DNA of 24,547 nucleotides from DASPWV01 sp046726375 (GCA_046726375.1 JBKPAJ010000029.1:1-24547), one strand, 5' to 3'. Counted from the first letter of the stretch, positions 7,541 through 15,611 are shown. Notes: generated by a model not told the origin, from the sequence alone. Numbers and translations: made by a program.

Positions 7541-8764
7541 CTACTTCTTCTTGATTGCCGGTGGCGGCGGCGGCGTGCCTGGCGTGCGCAGGGAGTACGC
7601 CGTTCGTGCGATCACGTTCACGTTTGGGCGGTCCACCTTCACTTCCAGTTGCCGCACGCGCTTTTTCTGATCGGGATTTGTCGGATAGAACCCGATCACG
7701 TAGTAGTCGCTGGTCTCCGCATCGATGCGTTTGAAGGCGGTCGCAAAGTCGTTGTCGTTGACTACCGCAAAGCCGCCGGTCTCTTCGGCGAGAAAACGCA
7801 AGGAACTTTGCGTCTTCTGGAGATAGGTCCGCCACTCACTTTGATCGAGAAACTTGCCTGCGTCGGTCACGCCGGATAACCCGCGCGGATCGACGGTAAA
7901 GAGCGTCGCGTTGGCGCGATTCGACGCGAGCGTGAGCTCGCGCATGAAGTTGTACAAATCGATGTCGGCCGTAGCCGCCGGCAGGCGGAAATAGGGGTTG
8001 TCTTCTTCGATCAGCAGGCGCGACGGCTCCGAAAAGCGTCCGCCCTGGATCCGGTCGCGCCCGCGCCGTGACTCGGCAAAGGGATCGAAGTCGTAACCTG
8101 AACTGATGTAGATAACGGCCTTGCGCTTGTTCACGACGTTCTCGAGCTCGGTGACCATGTTGTACGCGTTGTAGAAGGCCACCTGCGCTCTCGTGCGGAT
8201 GTCGCCGGGACCCTGCGAGGTTTCCATCATCTGGAAAATCTCTGCGGTCGTGATCCCCGACCCGCGAATCTTCGAGGCCGCGCTGGCAATCAACTTGCGG
8301 TCGTAGGTGAGGCCGATCTCGATCGCCGAGGGTCCGCTCGACACCATCGCCACCATGTCACCTTCATGGAGCAAGTTGGTGACGAGCGTGTCGATCAAAC
8401 GGCGCACGTGCGGCGTGTACTCGACGTCAAAGTGCAGATCGTCAATGAAGATCAGAATCACGCGTCCCGCGACATCGGCCGCCACGGGTTTTCGCGTGAC
8501 ACTCGGCAAGACGATCCCTTCGGGCACGGCAGGCGGGGCGGCGTCGAGAGCGGTGAAGGTGCGCCCGCCGTGCACGAGCGAAAACGATGCGATCGTCTGC
8601 GGCACGCCGTCTTCGAGGACGGTGAAGTTGTCTTTCGTGAGGTCAGCGACGAAACGGCCGTTGCTGTCCCGCGCGATCACGTCGGTCGAAACGAGCGTTA
8701 CTCCCGAGCGAAAGTCGGGCTGTGCCAGAAGGAAGAGTGCTGAGGCCAGGACAAGAGAGCGCAC
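7541..8764 (-). CDS. VWFA-related protein (acidobacterial type)
   Basis: A 407-residue secreted protein. It has a short N-terminal signal (RSLVLASALFLLAQ). A segment typical of the family, VTLVSTDVIARDSNGRFVADL and NFTVLEDGVPQ (about 22-55), is followed by a von Willebrand A-like Rossmann domain from residue 101 (RVILIFIDDLHFD). In place of the canonical DxSxS metal site it has DDLHFD (108-113), as is usual in the acidobacterial VWFA-related family, so metal binding is uncertain. Later blocks KRKAVIYISSGYDFDP, LFTVDPRGL and EETGGFAVVNDNDF match the family. The tail is proline-rich (PPPPPAIKKK). The start is GTG 8764, with no ribosome site but a -10-like TAGTAT six bases before it. It is divergent from the sulfite-oxidase-like gene. 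Confidence 0.85.
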   Translation of the reverse strand: MRSLVLASALFLLAQPDFRSGVTLVSTDVIARDSNGRFVADLTKDNFTVLEDGVPQTIASFSLVHGGRTFTALDAAPPAVPEGIVLPSVTRKPVAADVAGRVILIFIDDLHFDVEYTPHVRRLIDTLVTNLLHEGDMVAMVSSGPSAIEIGLTYDRKLIASAASKIRGSGITTAEIFQMMETSQGPGDIRTRAQVAFYNAYNMVTELENVVNKRKAVIYISSGYDFDPFAESRRGRDRIQGGRFSEPSRLLIEEDNPYFRLPAATADIDLYNFMRELTLASNRANATLFTVDPRGLSGVTDAGKFLDQSEWRTYLQKTQSSLRFLAEETGGFAVVNDNDFATAFKRIDAETSDYYVIGFYPTNPDQKKRVRQLEVKVDRPNVNVIARTAYSLRTPGTPPPPPAIKKK

Positions 8765-8769
8765 AACGC

Positions 8770-8776
8770 TATACTA
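8770..8776. promoter_or_regulatory. Overlapping back-to-back -10 boxes, possibly leaderless on both strands
   Basis: On the plus strand TATACT (8770-8775) ends 6 nt before ATG 8782. On the minus strand TAGTAT (8776-8771) ends 6 nt before GTG 8764. Each hexamer would place transcription start at or next to the first base of its own start codon. Neither gene has a Shine-Dalgarno sequence. I see no -35 hexamer for either. Confidence 0.45.
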
Positions 8777-8781
8777 CCGCG

Positions 8782-9969
8782 ATGAGCGCTCGACATCTTT
8801 CGCGCCGTCACGTGCTGGGCACGCTGGCCATGGCGGGCGGCGCAACTCTCGTCGATCCATGTCAGCTGCTGGCGCGGATCGCTGCCGACTTGCCATGCGC
8901 TCCGTCTGCGCCTACCGGCGAACTCATTGGCACACTGCCGCTGTTTCGCGAGCGCTCGCAGGCGCAGCCGTTTGGCATGAAGTTCGGCAATGGCCTGGAC
9001 GCGCGTCTCATCACCGACTTGTCGCTCCTCGAGCCGGGCGCGCTCCTCACAGCAAACGAGCTCGCGTACATTCGCACGGAGATTCCGCCGGCCGCCGCCG
9101 CGCACCAGGGTCGTTGGACGATCAAGGGCGACGGCCTTGTAACAAACGAAAGTACGCTCACACTCGCCGACTTGACGGCACGCGCCAGGGCACAAGGACC
9201 GCATCTATTCGAGTGTTCGGGCAACGCGAACCCGTCCAATTTCGGGTTGATGAGCGTCGCCGAATGGGACGGCGTGCCGTTCGCGGAGATCGTGGAGCGC
9301 CTTCGCCCCGCGAAGGACGCGACCGCGGTCCTCGTGAGCGGTGTTGATCACGACGCATCGCCGTCAGGGCGTTCTGTTCCAGGCGCGAGCTGGGTGTTTC
9401 CGCTTGCGTCGATCAGAGACATGGGAGCGTTTCTCGCGACGCGGATGAACGGTCAGCCGCTGCCGCCCGACCATGGTGCGCCGGTTCGGCTCGTCATCCC
9501 AGGCTGGTATGGCTGCTCGTGGATCAAGTGGGTCAACGAGATTCGCCTCGTCGGTCCCGACGAGCCGGCGACGTCGCAGATGATCGAGTTCGCGAACCGC
9601 ACACATCAAACGGCGCAGCACACGCTCGCGCGCGACTACTCACCGGCAGATATCCACACCGCCGCGACACCGGTGCGCGTCGAAAAACGTCGCACGTCGA
9701 GCGGTCTCGAGTACCGCATCGTTGGGATCGTGTGGGGTGGCACGCGTGCAGCGGATCGTCTGGCGATCCGGTTCAACAAAGACGACGAGTGGACGCCGTT
9801 CGCGATTTGTCCAGCGCCCAAGACGCACAAGATGTGGTCGTTGTGGGAGTATCGCTGGCGGCCGACGGCACCGGGTCTGTACAACATCGCCCTCCGTGTA
9901 CCGGATGCGTCCGTGCCACAGCGACGATTGGACAGTGGGTATTACCTGAGACAGGTGAGTGTCACGTGA
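8782..9969 (+). CDS. Tat-exported sulfite-oxidase-like molybdopterin oxidoreductase
   Basis: A 395-residue enzyme of the sulfite oxidase/MsrP molybdopterin family. A Tat signal SRRHVLG is at residues 7-13, so it is exported folded with its cofactor. The Mo-binding domain contains LFECSGNANPSNFG with Cys145, the expected thiolate ligand to molybdenum, and the conserved GAPVRLVIPGWYGCSWIKW block (about 232-250). The C-terminal part (about 290-395) matches the immunoglobulin-like dimerisation domain. No heme domain is fused, so electrons must pass to a separate partner. Substrate is unknown: sulfite or an organic S- or N-oxide are possible. ATG 8782 is chosen because the Tat motif follows at once; there is no ribosome site. 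Its TGA stop is the first codon of the octamer palindrome. Confidence 0.88.
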   Translation: MSARHLSRRHVLGTLAMAGGATLVDPCQLLARIAADLPCAPSAPTGELIGTLPLFRERSQAQPFGMKFGNGLDARLITDLSLLEPGALLTANELAYIRTEIPPAAAAHQGRWTIKGDGLVTNESTLTLADLTARARAQGPHLFECSGNANPSNFGLMSVAEWDGVPFAEIVERLRPAKDATAVLVSGVDHDASPSGRSVPGASWVFPLASIRDMGAFLATRMNGQPLPPDHGAPVRLVIPGWYGCSWIKWVNEIRLVGPDEPATSQMIEFANRTHQTAQHTLARDYSPADIHTAATPVRVEKRRTSSGLEYRIVGIVWGGTRAADRLAIRFNKDDEWTPFAICPAPKTHKMWSLWEYRWRPTAPGLYNIALRVPDASVPQRRLDSGYYLRQVSVT

Positions 9970-10141
9970 ATCTGGAGATTTGGAGAGCTCGAGATTTGGA
10001 GAGGATTTGGTGAGTTGGTGATTTTGTGATTTGGTGATTTGGTGATTTGGTGATTCACCAAATTTGGAGATCAACAAATCTCCAAATGCCCAAATCTCCA
10101 ACTCCGCTCTAAAACTCCAGATCTCCAAATCTCCAAATTCA
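9967..10141. repeat. Palindromic octamer array between convergent genes (copy B)
   Basis: The whole spacer between two convergent genes is repetitive. The outer arms 9967-9986 and the reverse complement of 10122-10141 agree at 19 of 20 positions and both begin TGAAT. Inside are 8-nt units GGAGATTT, then GATTTGGT in three perfect copies (10028-10051) with degenerate copies before them. A central hairpin ATTTGGTGA-T-TCACCAAAT (10045-10063) is followed by complementary CCAAATCTCC units. The TGA at each end is the stop codon of the gene on that side. It belongs to the same family as the array at 2952-3045 but has an expanded centre. A bidirectional terminator role is plausible. Confidence 0.88.
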
Positions 10142-11752
10142 GCGAAAGGCAGCCGCCTCCTTCATCTCCGGCAGCCCAGGATCCGCGTTCTTCCAGTTCG
10201 TGAGGAACTGCTTATACGCCGCGCGGCTCTTCACGCCGTCTCCCGCTTTTGCTGCTGCGCGCGCGAGGCCGAGGACACTGCGGCTCCGGTTTGGTGTGCG
10301 CGCCAGCGCTTTCTCGAACCACGCGATCGCTTCTTTAGCCTTGCCTGCTGCAAGCAGCAACTCTCCGTACAGCTCGTCGGCGCCTTTCACCGGATACGGT
10401 CGGCCAATCGGCTTCGGCATCCGGCTTTGCAGATGCGCGGCTTGATCCATAGCGGCAAACGCTTCCTTCTGGCGCCCGCGCGCAAGTTCGAGCAATGCCT
10501 CGAGCTCTTTCGCCATGACGGCGGCCTGCTCGCGCAAGCCCGCGTCCTGGCTGGGGGCAGAGGCGTCCAGGAACAGTTTATAGGCGGCTTCGGCGCGCGG
10601 GATATCGCCGGTCCTGACCGATGCCATACCGAGCGCGAAGAGCTCATCGATGTTGTCGAACGAGCTCTGCCCTTTCATCTCGCTCCAGCGCTCGCTCTCG
10701 ATGATGTAGCGCGCGCGGAGCGACCCGCGATCGTTGCGCAGCGCGAGCGGCCCACTGCCCCGCCCGATCTCGCTGTCCGAATAATGATGCCCGCCAGCCT
10801 GTTCGTCGGGCTTGACGACTTTGAGCGCCGCATCGATCAGCTGCAGCGCGTCGGCCGCCTTCTTGAACTGCCCCTGTTGCGTCCACTCGTAATGGAGCCA
10901 GGTGAGGCTATGGAAATCGCGCAGCGCGATCGAAACGCCCTTGCGCTGCACCCACGCGACGGACGCGTCCCACGAGGCCTGGTCAGTTGCCGACGCTTCT
11001 TCCCAGTAGCCAAGCTGCACAAACGCATGCGCGGGCATATGCAACGCGTGACTTGCGGCCGGCGCAATCCGCGCATACACACGCGCGGCAGGTAGCGCCT
11101 TTTCCGCGAGCGCGGGATGGTCGTAGGCGTGAAGGATGTAATGCGCGGCTCCGGGGTGTTTCGCGTTGCGCGTGAACACCCCCTCGGCAATCGCTCCAGC
11201 TTTTTGCCGCAGCGGCAGCGCCTGATCGCCGCCCGGGAGCACGGCCAGCAGCGCCAGCGCATAAAACGCCTGCGCCTCGTCGTCCTGCGGAAATTTCGCG
11301 GCCAGCGCGCCCATCGCCTCCGCATACGCCTTATCGCGCGTGGGCTTGTCGGCCGGTCCGTACAACGCTTCCACCGCGCCGAGATACTGCCGCTCGCGCG
11401 GCGTGCGCGCCTTTGCGGCGCGGATCTCTGCGGTTGCCCCCAACCTGGCCAGCACCGCGCGCCCGGCCGCGGCGTCTTCGTGAAACCAGAGCGGCTGGTT
11501 GAAGGACATGGCTTCACCCCAGTAAGCCATCGCGAATTGCGGATCGATCTTTTGCGCCGCGCGAAACGCCTCGATCGCCTCTTCGTAGCCAAAACTGTGG
11601 AGCCACGCGACGGCACGAATGAAGTCAGCTTGCGCCGCGGGCGCGCCGGAGTTGGGAAAGCTGATGGCACCAAGCGGCGCACGCGCCGGAATTCGTTGAG
11701 CGTTGAGCGAAACAGTGGCGAGGAGCAGCGCGGGAAGAGCGACCAAACGCAT
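10139..11752 (-). CDS. Secreted tetratricopeptide-repeat protein
   Basis: A 537-residue protein with a signal peptide (MRLVALPALLLATVSLNAQ). Repeated helix pairs with TPR spacing follow, for example YEEAIEAFRAAQKIDPQFAMAYWGEAM near residues 56-82 and AKEAIAWFEKALARTPNRSRSVLGLARAAAKAGD near the C-terminus. HPGAAHYILHAYDHP and SHALHMPAHAFVQLGYW are histidine-rich blocks seen in uncharacterised acidobacterial TPR proteins; they could bind metal, but this is a guess. Location is periplasmic by inference. ATG 11752 lies about 17 nt after the T-rich tail of the receptor gene's terminator, so its promoter must overlap that terminator or it depends on readthrough. No Shine-Dalgarno is visible; a TACGCT box (11765-11760) 7 nt before the ATG would fit a leaderless mRNA. 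Its stop is the end of the octamer array. Confidence 0.82.
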   Translation of the reverse strand: MRLVALPALLLATVSLNAQRIPARAPLGAISFPNSGAPAAQADFIRAVAWLHSFGYEEAIEAFRAAQKIDPQFAMAYWGEAMSFNQPLWFHEDAAAGRAVLARLGATAEIRAAKARTPRERQYLGAVEALYGPADKPTRDKAYAEAMGALAAKFPQDDEAQAFYALALLAVLPGGDQALPLRQKAGAIAEGVFTRNAKHPGAAHYILHAYDHPALAEKALPAARVYARIAPAASHALHMPAHAFVQLGYWEEASATDQASWDASVAWVQRKGVSIALRDFHSLTWLHYEWTQQGQFKKAADALQLIDAALKVVKPDEQAGGHHYSDSEIGRGSGPLALRNDRGSLRARYIIESERWSEMKGQSSFDNIDELFALGMASVRTGDIPRAEAAYKLFLDASAPSQDAGLREQAAVMAKELEALLELARGRQKEAFAAMDQAAHLQSRMPKPIGRPYPVKGADELYGELLLAAGKAKEAIAWFEKALARTPNRSRSVLGLARAAAKAGDGVKSRAAYKQFLTNWKNADPGLPEMKEAAAFR

Positions 11753-11768
11753 TGAAATCAGCGTAATC

Positions 11769-11803
11769 CAAAAACAGAAAAGGGCGGCCCATTGGGCCGC
11801 CCT
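11769..11803 (-). terminator. Intrinsic terminator of the TonB-dependent receptor gene
   Basis: On the minus strand a perfect 10-bp stem AGGGCGGCCC / GGGCCGCCCT (11803-11794 with 11790-11781) with a 3-nt loop is followed directly by TTTTCTGTTTTT. It lies about 60 nt after the receptor stop codon and 17 nt before the start of the next gene, which it should insulate. Confidence 0.85.
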
Positions 11804-11805
11804 CC

Positions 11806-11862
11806 CCGTGTTTCCGTGAACGCGGACCTAAAGGTCCGCGTTACATGTTCCGTGTTTCCGTG
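11806..11862. repeat. 24-nt palindrome flanked by a 13-bp direct repeat
   Basis: AACGCGGACCT (11819-11829) and AGGTCCGCGTT (11832-11842) form a perfect 11-bp inverted repeat with a 2-nt centre. The direct repeat CCGTGTTTCCGTG occurs at 11806-11818 and again at 11850-11862, on either side. The unit lies between the receptor stop codon and its terminator, so it is part of that mRNA's 3' end. The layout resembles a small palindromic mobile element with a target duplication, but the direct repeat is itself internally repetitive. Confidence 0.6.
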
Positions 11863-11863
11863 C

Positions 11864-14800
11864 CTAGAAGGTGACGCGGAAGGTGAGCTGCGTCAGTCGC
11901 ATGAACCCGGACTGCACGCGAATCTGGCCGAACGTCGACGAGCCGACCGCTTCAATCGGCCCGCGCACCTTGACCGTATTCGTCAGGTTCAATACCTCGA
12001 AACGGATTTCGCCGCGTGTGGTGCCCGCAATCGGCACCGCTTTGCTCGCAACAAAGTCCCAGTTGTTGCGATGGGGCGTGCGAACGTCCTCCTGGACACG
12101 ACCCGCCGAACCGAGAGTCAGACCCGCGGGATCAACAACACCATTGCTGGTGAGCCAGTTGCCGAGGATGCGGTCTTCGCGCGACCCTTCCGTGACGAAG
12201 TCGCCGGTGACGTTCACCCACTGCACACGACCACCCAGAGTCGAGAGGTCGTTGGAATTCGCACGCAACGACACGGGGAAACCGCTCTCGAACGAGATGA
12301 TCGACGACAGCGTCCAGCCGCCGAGCAGGATGTTGCCGACGCCGCTCTGCGCCCAGCGCTTACCTTCGCCGAAGGGCAGCTCCCAGATCGGCGAGATCAC
12401 CAGTTTGTGCGGGACGTCGAGAAGGCCGCGGTCGTACTCGGCTCCGAGGTTGTAGACATCCTGTGCGTCGCCGTTGCCGTTGCGCGAGAAGAAGTTGCCT
12501 TCCCCGAACTGGTCGTCCATCAACCGGCTGAAGGTGTAATTGATCCGCCCACCCCACCCGTTGCTCACGCGCTTTTCGAACTTGAGAATCGCGGCGTGGT
12601 ACTGATTGCGGGCAGCCGTCGTCTGGAGCATGAAGATATCGCCAAACTGCGGGAAGGGCCGCAGCAACTGGCGACGCGGAACGGTCGCGCCGGTGCTGAG
12701 GCTTTGCACCGAAGGCAGGCCCGCAAACGGATTCGCCACCGGCTCGTTCAACTGCGCCGACGACATGCCCAGCACCGCCGCGGTGTAAGGAACCTGGTTG
12801 ATGTTGATGAGGGCGTCGTTCGAACCGCCGTACCCGAGATGGCGTCCAGTGGCGCCGGCGTATTCGACTCCGACCATCATGCCACCCGCCAGCTCACGGC
12901 TGAGGTCGATGGAGTACATGTGTACCCGCGGCGCATCCTTCTCCTGGTCGACGAATCTGATCTCGCCGCCGAGACCAGTCAAGGCGCCCAGCGAATTCAG
13001 CGTGGGCCGCAACAGCCCGCCTGGGAACGGATCGCTCATCGTCACGCTCGGCCGAAAAGCGCTTTGGTCCATCAACGTCGTCTGGGCGGCACCGATCTGC
13101 CCGTAGTTCACGTTGCTCGGCGCCTGGTAGTTCCATGGCGACCAATACAACCCATAGCCTGCGCGCACCACCGTCTTTGGATTGATCGCGAGGACTGCGC
13201 CAACGCGCGGCGAGAACTTGAACAACGGAGGATCGCCCTGGAAGTCGTTGGCGCCATTCTGGCCGGCGTACACCAAACCACCGGTAATGACTTGGCCCGT
13301 GAGCGGATTGACGCGGTTGCCGTAAACCCCGGGCAGGGCCAGATTGCGATCGAACGCGACGGTGATGTTGTCGTTCTTTTCCATCAACCCGTCTTCGTGC
13401 TCGATACGCAAGCCGTAGTTGAAGGTGAGCTTCGGACTCACACGGAAGTCGTCCTGGGCGTAGAACCCGTAATAGTTCGTGAACAACTCGAGCGGCGTCG
13501 AGAGCGCGACGCGGCTCAAATTGCCCGGATCTCCCGTGGGATACCCGAGCAGGAAGCTCGCAAAGGCGTTGCCCGATGGCGACGTGCCGCCAGTGCCGTT
13601 CGAGTTGGGATCGGACGATGTGTAGCGGCGATCGAAGCGGAAGCTGCCGGCGCCATCGGCGAACGACTGGAAATCGAGCCCGATCATCCGGTAGTCGAAC
13701 CCGAATTTCAGTGTATGGCGCCCGAAGAGCTTTGAGAGCGTTGTGTTAGCCGCCCACGAGTGCCAGTTAATATTGACCGGGTTGATGGCACCCATCATCC
13801 GGTCGAAGTCGATGCTGTTGTAGTCGGTGACTACGACCTGGGGGAACTTGTCTACCTGCAGCGCGTCGAGGAACGACGATGGGAACCCGAGCTGCGCGGG
13901 GTCGTACTCGATCGACAGCGTGTTGTTGTCGTAGAACCGGTTCCAGCCATAACGGAACGTCAATACCGTGTTGTTGCCTGGCAGCCACGTGTTATTGACC
14001 GTAATGAGATTGACGCGCCGGCGCAGGATGTAGTCGCCGGGGTCGGCGAAGCGATTCGCACCATCCAATCCCGGTTCCCAGTAATCAGCGCAGGGCTCGT
14101 TGGTGCGGTTATAGAGGTAGAAGCCGTTCAACGAAACCTGGTCGGTGAAGCGATGATCGACTTTGCCCGTGTACATCTGCGCGCGATCGTGAATCTGCGC
14201 GGTGCGATTGAAGTTGGTGTTACCGTCGCTCACATCCCTATCAGGCGCCGGCAAGTAGCTCGCCATTTTTGCGGAAACCTGGTTGATTCGGTCCGTAGGG
14301 ATGATGTTCCCTGGGAACGGCGTACGGCCTACGCCCGTCGCCGGATCCCCGGTCCGCGGGTCGTAAATCACCACCTGACGGCCGGCGCTGTCGAACGACT
14401 GCGAGAAGTCGCCGCGCAGCTCGCGGCTGGTCGGGAACCGCAGCGAGCCGTTGCGCGTGGTGTTCGATCCGTAGCTCTCGTTGGCAAACCAGAAGAACGT
14501 CCGGTTCCTGAAGATCGGACCGCCAACGCCGCCGCCGCCCTCATGGAAGTAGGTCTCGGGAAGCTCCTGCTTCGGGGTCGCATGCTCGGCGAAGAAGTTG
14601 TTTGACGCCCCCCAACGCGGCCGCGTCTGATAGAACCCGCTGCCGTGCCACTCGTTGCTGCCCGACTTGGTCGCCACGTTGAACGTACCTCCGCCGGTGC
14701 GTCCGGTCTCGGCGTCGTACTGGTGCACCTGCACGTTCACGCCTTCGAGGGCTTCAATGGTCGGGTTCGCGGACGCGCGATTGCGCATGTCCGTGATCGG

Positions 14801-15400
14801 CACGCCGTCCACCAGATAGTTGTTGCCACGACGCGTGCCGCCGCCAAGCGACAGCAACGAGGCATTGGTCTGATCCTGCTGGCGGTTGAATTGCGCGTCG
14901 CCCGTCGCGATCACCGTCGGCACCGTCACCGCGAACAAGAACGCGGAACGTCCTGCGGTCGGCAGTGCTTCGAGCTGCTTGGAGTCGATGATCGCGCCGG
15001 TCGAGGCGTTCGACGTCTCGATCAGGGGCGATTGGCCCGTGACCGTGATCGTCTCCTGCAACTGGCCGACTTCGAGCTGGATATCGAGCGTAATGAACTG
15101 CTGAGTGCCGATGCGCACGCCCTTGTTCTCGTAGGCTTTGAACCCGGTCAGCGTGGCTTTGACGGTATAGGTGCCGGGCTGCACCGCGGCAAAGTTGTAT
15201 TCTCCCTGGTCGTTCGCGACCGCCTCACGTGCCTGATTGGTGGCTTCGTTGACTAATTGAACGGTGACGCCGGGAATGACGCCGTTAGCGTCTCGCACTG
15301 CGCCGCGCAAGCCGCCGGTGAATGTTTGGGCCCACGCGCTGCTGCTAACCGTTAGCATCACGAGCAGTGCCCAAAGTGGGACTCGAGACAGACTCCTCAT
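11864..15400 (-). CDS. TonB-dependent receptor, Oar-like, with carboxypeptidase-regulatory-like domain
   Basis: A 1178-residue outer-membrane receptor of the type greatly expanded in Acidobacteriota. The signal peptide MRSLSRVPLWALLVMLTVSSSAWA (cut after residue 24) leads into a carboxypeptidase-regulatory-like beta-sandwich (about 28-108, GAVRDANGVIPGVTVQLVNEAT). A plug domain follows (ETITVTGQSPLIETSNAS; NNYLVDGVPITDMRN). The rest is a long beta-barrel ending in LTQLTFRVTF with terminal phenylalanine. Such receptors import large substrates using TonB energy; the ligand is unknown. I chose ATG 15400 because GGAGG lies 7-8 nt upstream and the signal peptide starts there; an in-frame upstream ATG at 15484 would add 28 unlikely residues. 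It is monocistronic: a terminator follows, and the molybdenum hydroxylase operon is divergent. Confidence 0.92.
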   Translation of the reverse strand: MRSLSRVPLWALLVMLTVSSSAWAQTFTGGLRGAVRDANGVIPGVTVQLVNEATNQAREAVANDQGEYNFAAVQPGTYTVKATLTGFKAYENKGVRIGTQQFITLDIQLEVGQLQETITVTGQSPLIETSNASTGAIIDSKQLEALPTAGRSAFLFAVTVPTVIATGDAQFNRQQDQTNASLLSLGGGTRRGNNYLVDGVPITDMRNRASANPTIEALEGVNVQVHQYDAETGRTGGGTFNVATKSGSNEWHGSGFYQTRPRWGASNNFFAEHATPKQELPETYFHEGGGGVGGPIFRNRTFFWFANESYGSNTTRNGSLRFPTSRELRGDFSQSFDSAGRQVVIYDPRTGDPATGVGRTPFPGNIIPTDRINQVSAKMASYLPAPDRDVSDGNTNFNRTAQIHDRAQMYTGKVDHRFTDQVSLNGFYLYNRTNEPCADYWEPGLDGANRFADPGDYILRRRVNLITVNNTWLPGNNTVLTFRYGWNRFYDNNTLSIEYDPAQLGFPSSFLDALQVDKFPQVVVTDYNSIDFDRMMGAINPVNINWHSWAANTTLSKLFGRHTLKFGFDYRMIGLDFQSFADGAGSFRFDRRYTSSDPNSNGTGGTSPSGNAFASFLLGYPTGDPGNLSRVALSTPLELFTNYYGFYAQDDFRVSPKLTFNYGLRIEHEDGLMEKNDNITVAFDRNLALPGVYGNRVNPLTGQVITGGLVYAGQNGANDFQGDPPLFKFSPRVGAVLAINPKTVVRAGYGLYWSPWNYQAPSNVNYGQIGAAQTTLMDQSAFRPSVTMSDPFPGGLLRPTLNSLGALTGLGGEIRFVDQEKDAPRVHMYSIDLSRELAGGMMVGVEYAGATGRHLGYGGSNDALININQVPYTAAVLGMSSAQLNEPVANPFAGLPSVQSLSTGATVPRRQLLRPFPQFGDIFMLQTTAARNQYHAAILKFEKRVSNGWGGRINYTFSRLMDDQFGEGNFFSRNGNGDAQDVYNLGAEYDRGLLDVPHKLVISPIWELPFGEGKRWAQSGVGNILLGGWTLSSIISFESGFPVSLRANSNDLSTLGGRVQWVNVTGDFVTEGSREDRILGNWLTSNGVVDPAGLTLGSAGRVQEDVRTPHRNNWDFVASKAVPIAGTTRGEIRFEVLNLTNTVKVRGPIEAVGSSTFGQIRVQSGFMRLTQLTFRVTF

Positions 15401-15428
15401 ACTGGGTCCTCCAACGAACCAGTGCAAA

Positions 15429-15457
15429 CCGCCCGTAGCTGAGCCTCCGGCGGGCGG
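15429..15457 (-). promoter_or_regulatory. GC-rich hairpin in the receptor 5' leader
   Basis: CCGCCC (15429-15434) and GGGCGG (15452-15457) pair across a 17-nt loop containing a CCGGAGGCTCAG segment (minus strand). The hairpin is 29 nt upstream of the receptor start and inside the transcript if the promoter at 15501-15529 is right. I could not match it to any riboswitch class that I know. Confidence 0.3.
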
Positions 15458-15500
15458 GAAATGACCGATTGTCCTCAAGTGCAACCGGAAGTTTCGCGGG

Positions 15501-15529
15501 AGTTTACGGCAGAGTCATACGAAACACAA
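15501..15529 (-). promoter_or_regulatory. Putative promoter of the TonB-dependent receptor
   Basis: On the minus strand TTGTGT (15529-15524), a 17-nt spacer and TAAACT (15506-15501) form a plausible sigma-70 promoter. The start would be near 15494, giving a leader of about 95 nt that holds a GC-rich hairpin. The remaining 100 nt toward 15612 would carry the divergent promoter, where TAACAT (15582-15587) is a possible -10. Confidence 0.4.
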
Positions 15530-15611
15530 GGTTTCAAAAAACCGCTGGCCGCCCCCGGTTCCACGTGCGAACCTGATCTGGTAACATTCGCCAACTTCGG
15601 GAGAACCCTCC

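Noticed and set aside
11792..13735. 647-codon open frame antisense to the TonB-dependent receptor
   Set aside because: It is a shadow of the receptor frame; its start lies in the terminator hairpin, it has no ribosome site and no recognisable domain.
15429..15477. Cyclic-di-GMP type riboswitch, suggested by GCAAACC and GCCTCCGGC on the plus strand
   Set aside because: The core GACGCAAAGCC segment and tetraloop-receptor pairing are absent, and the element would read away from the receptor gene.
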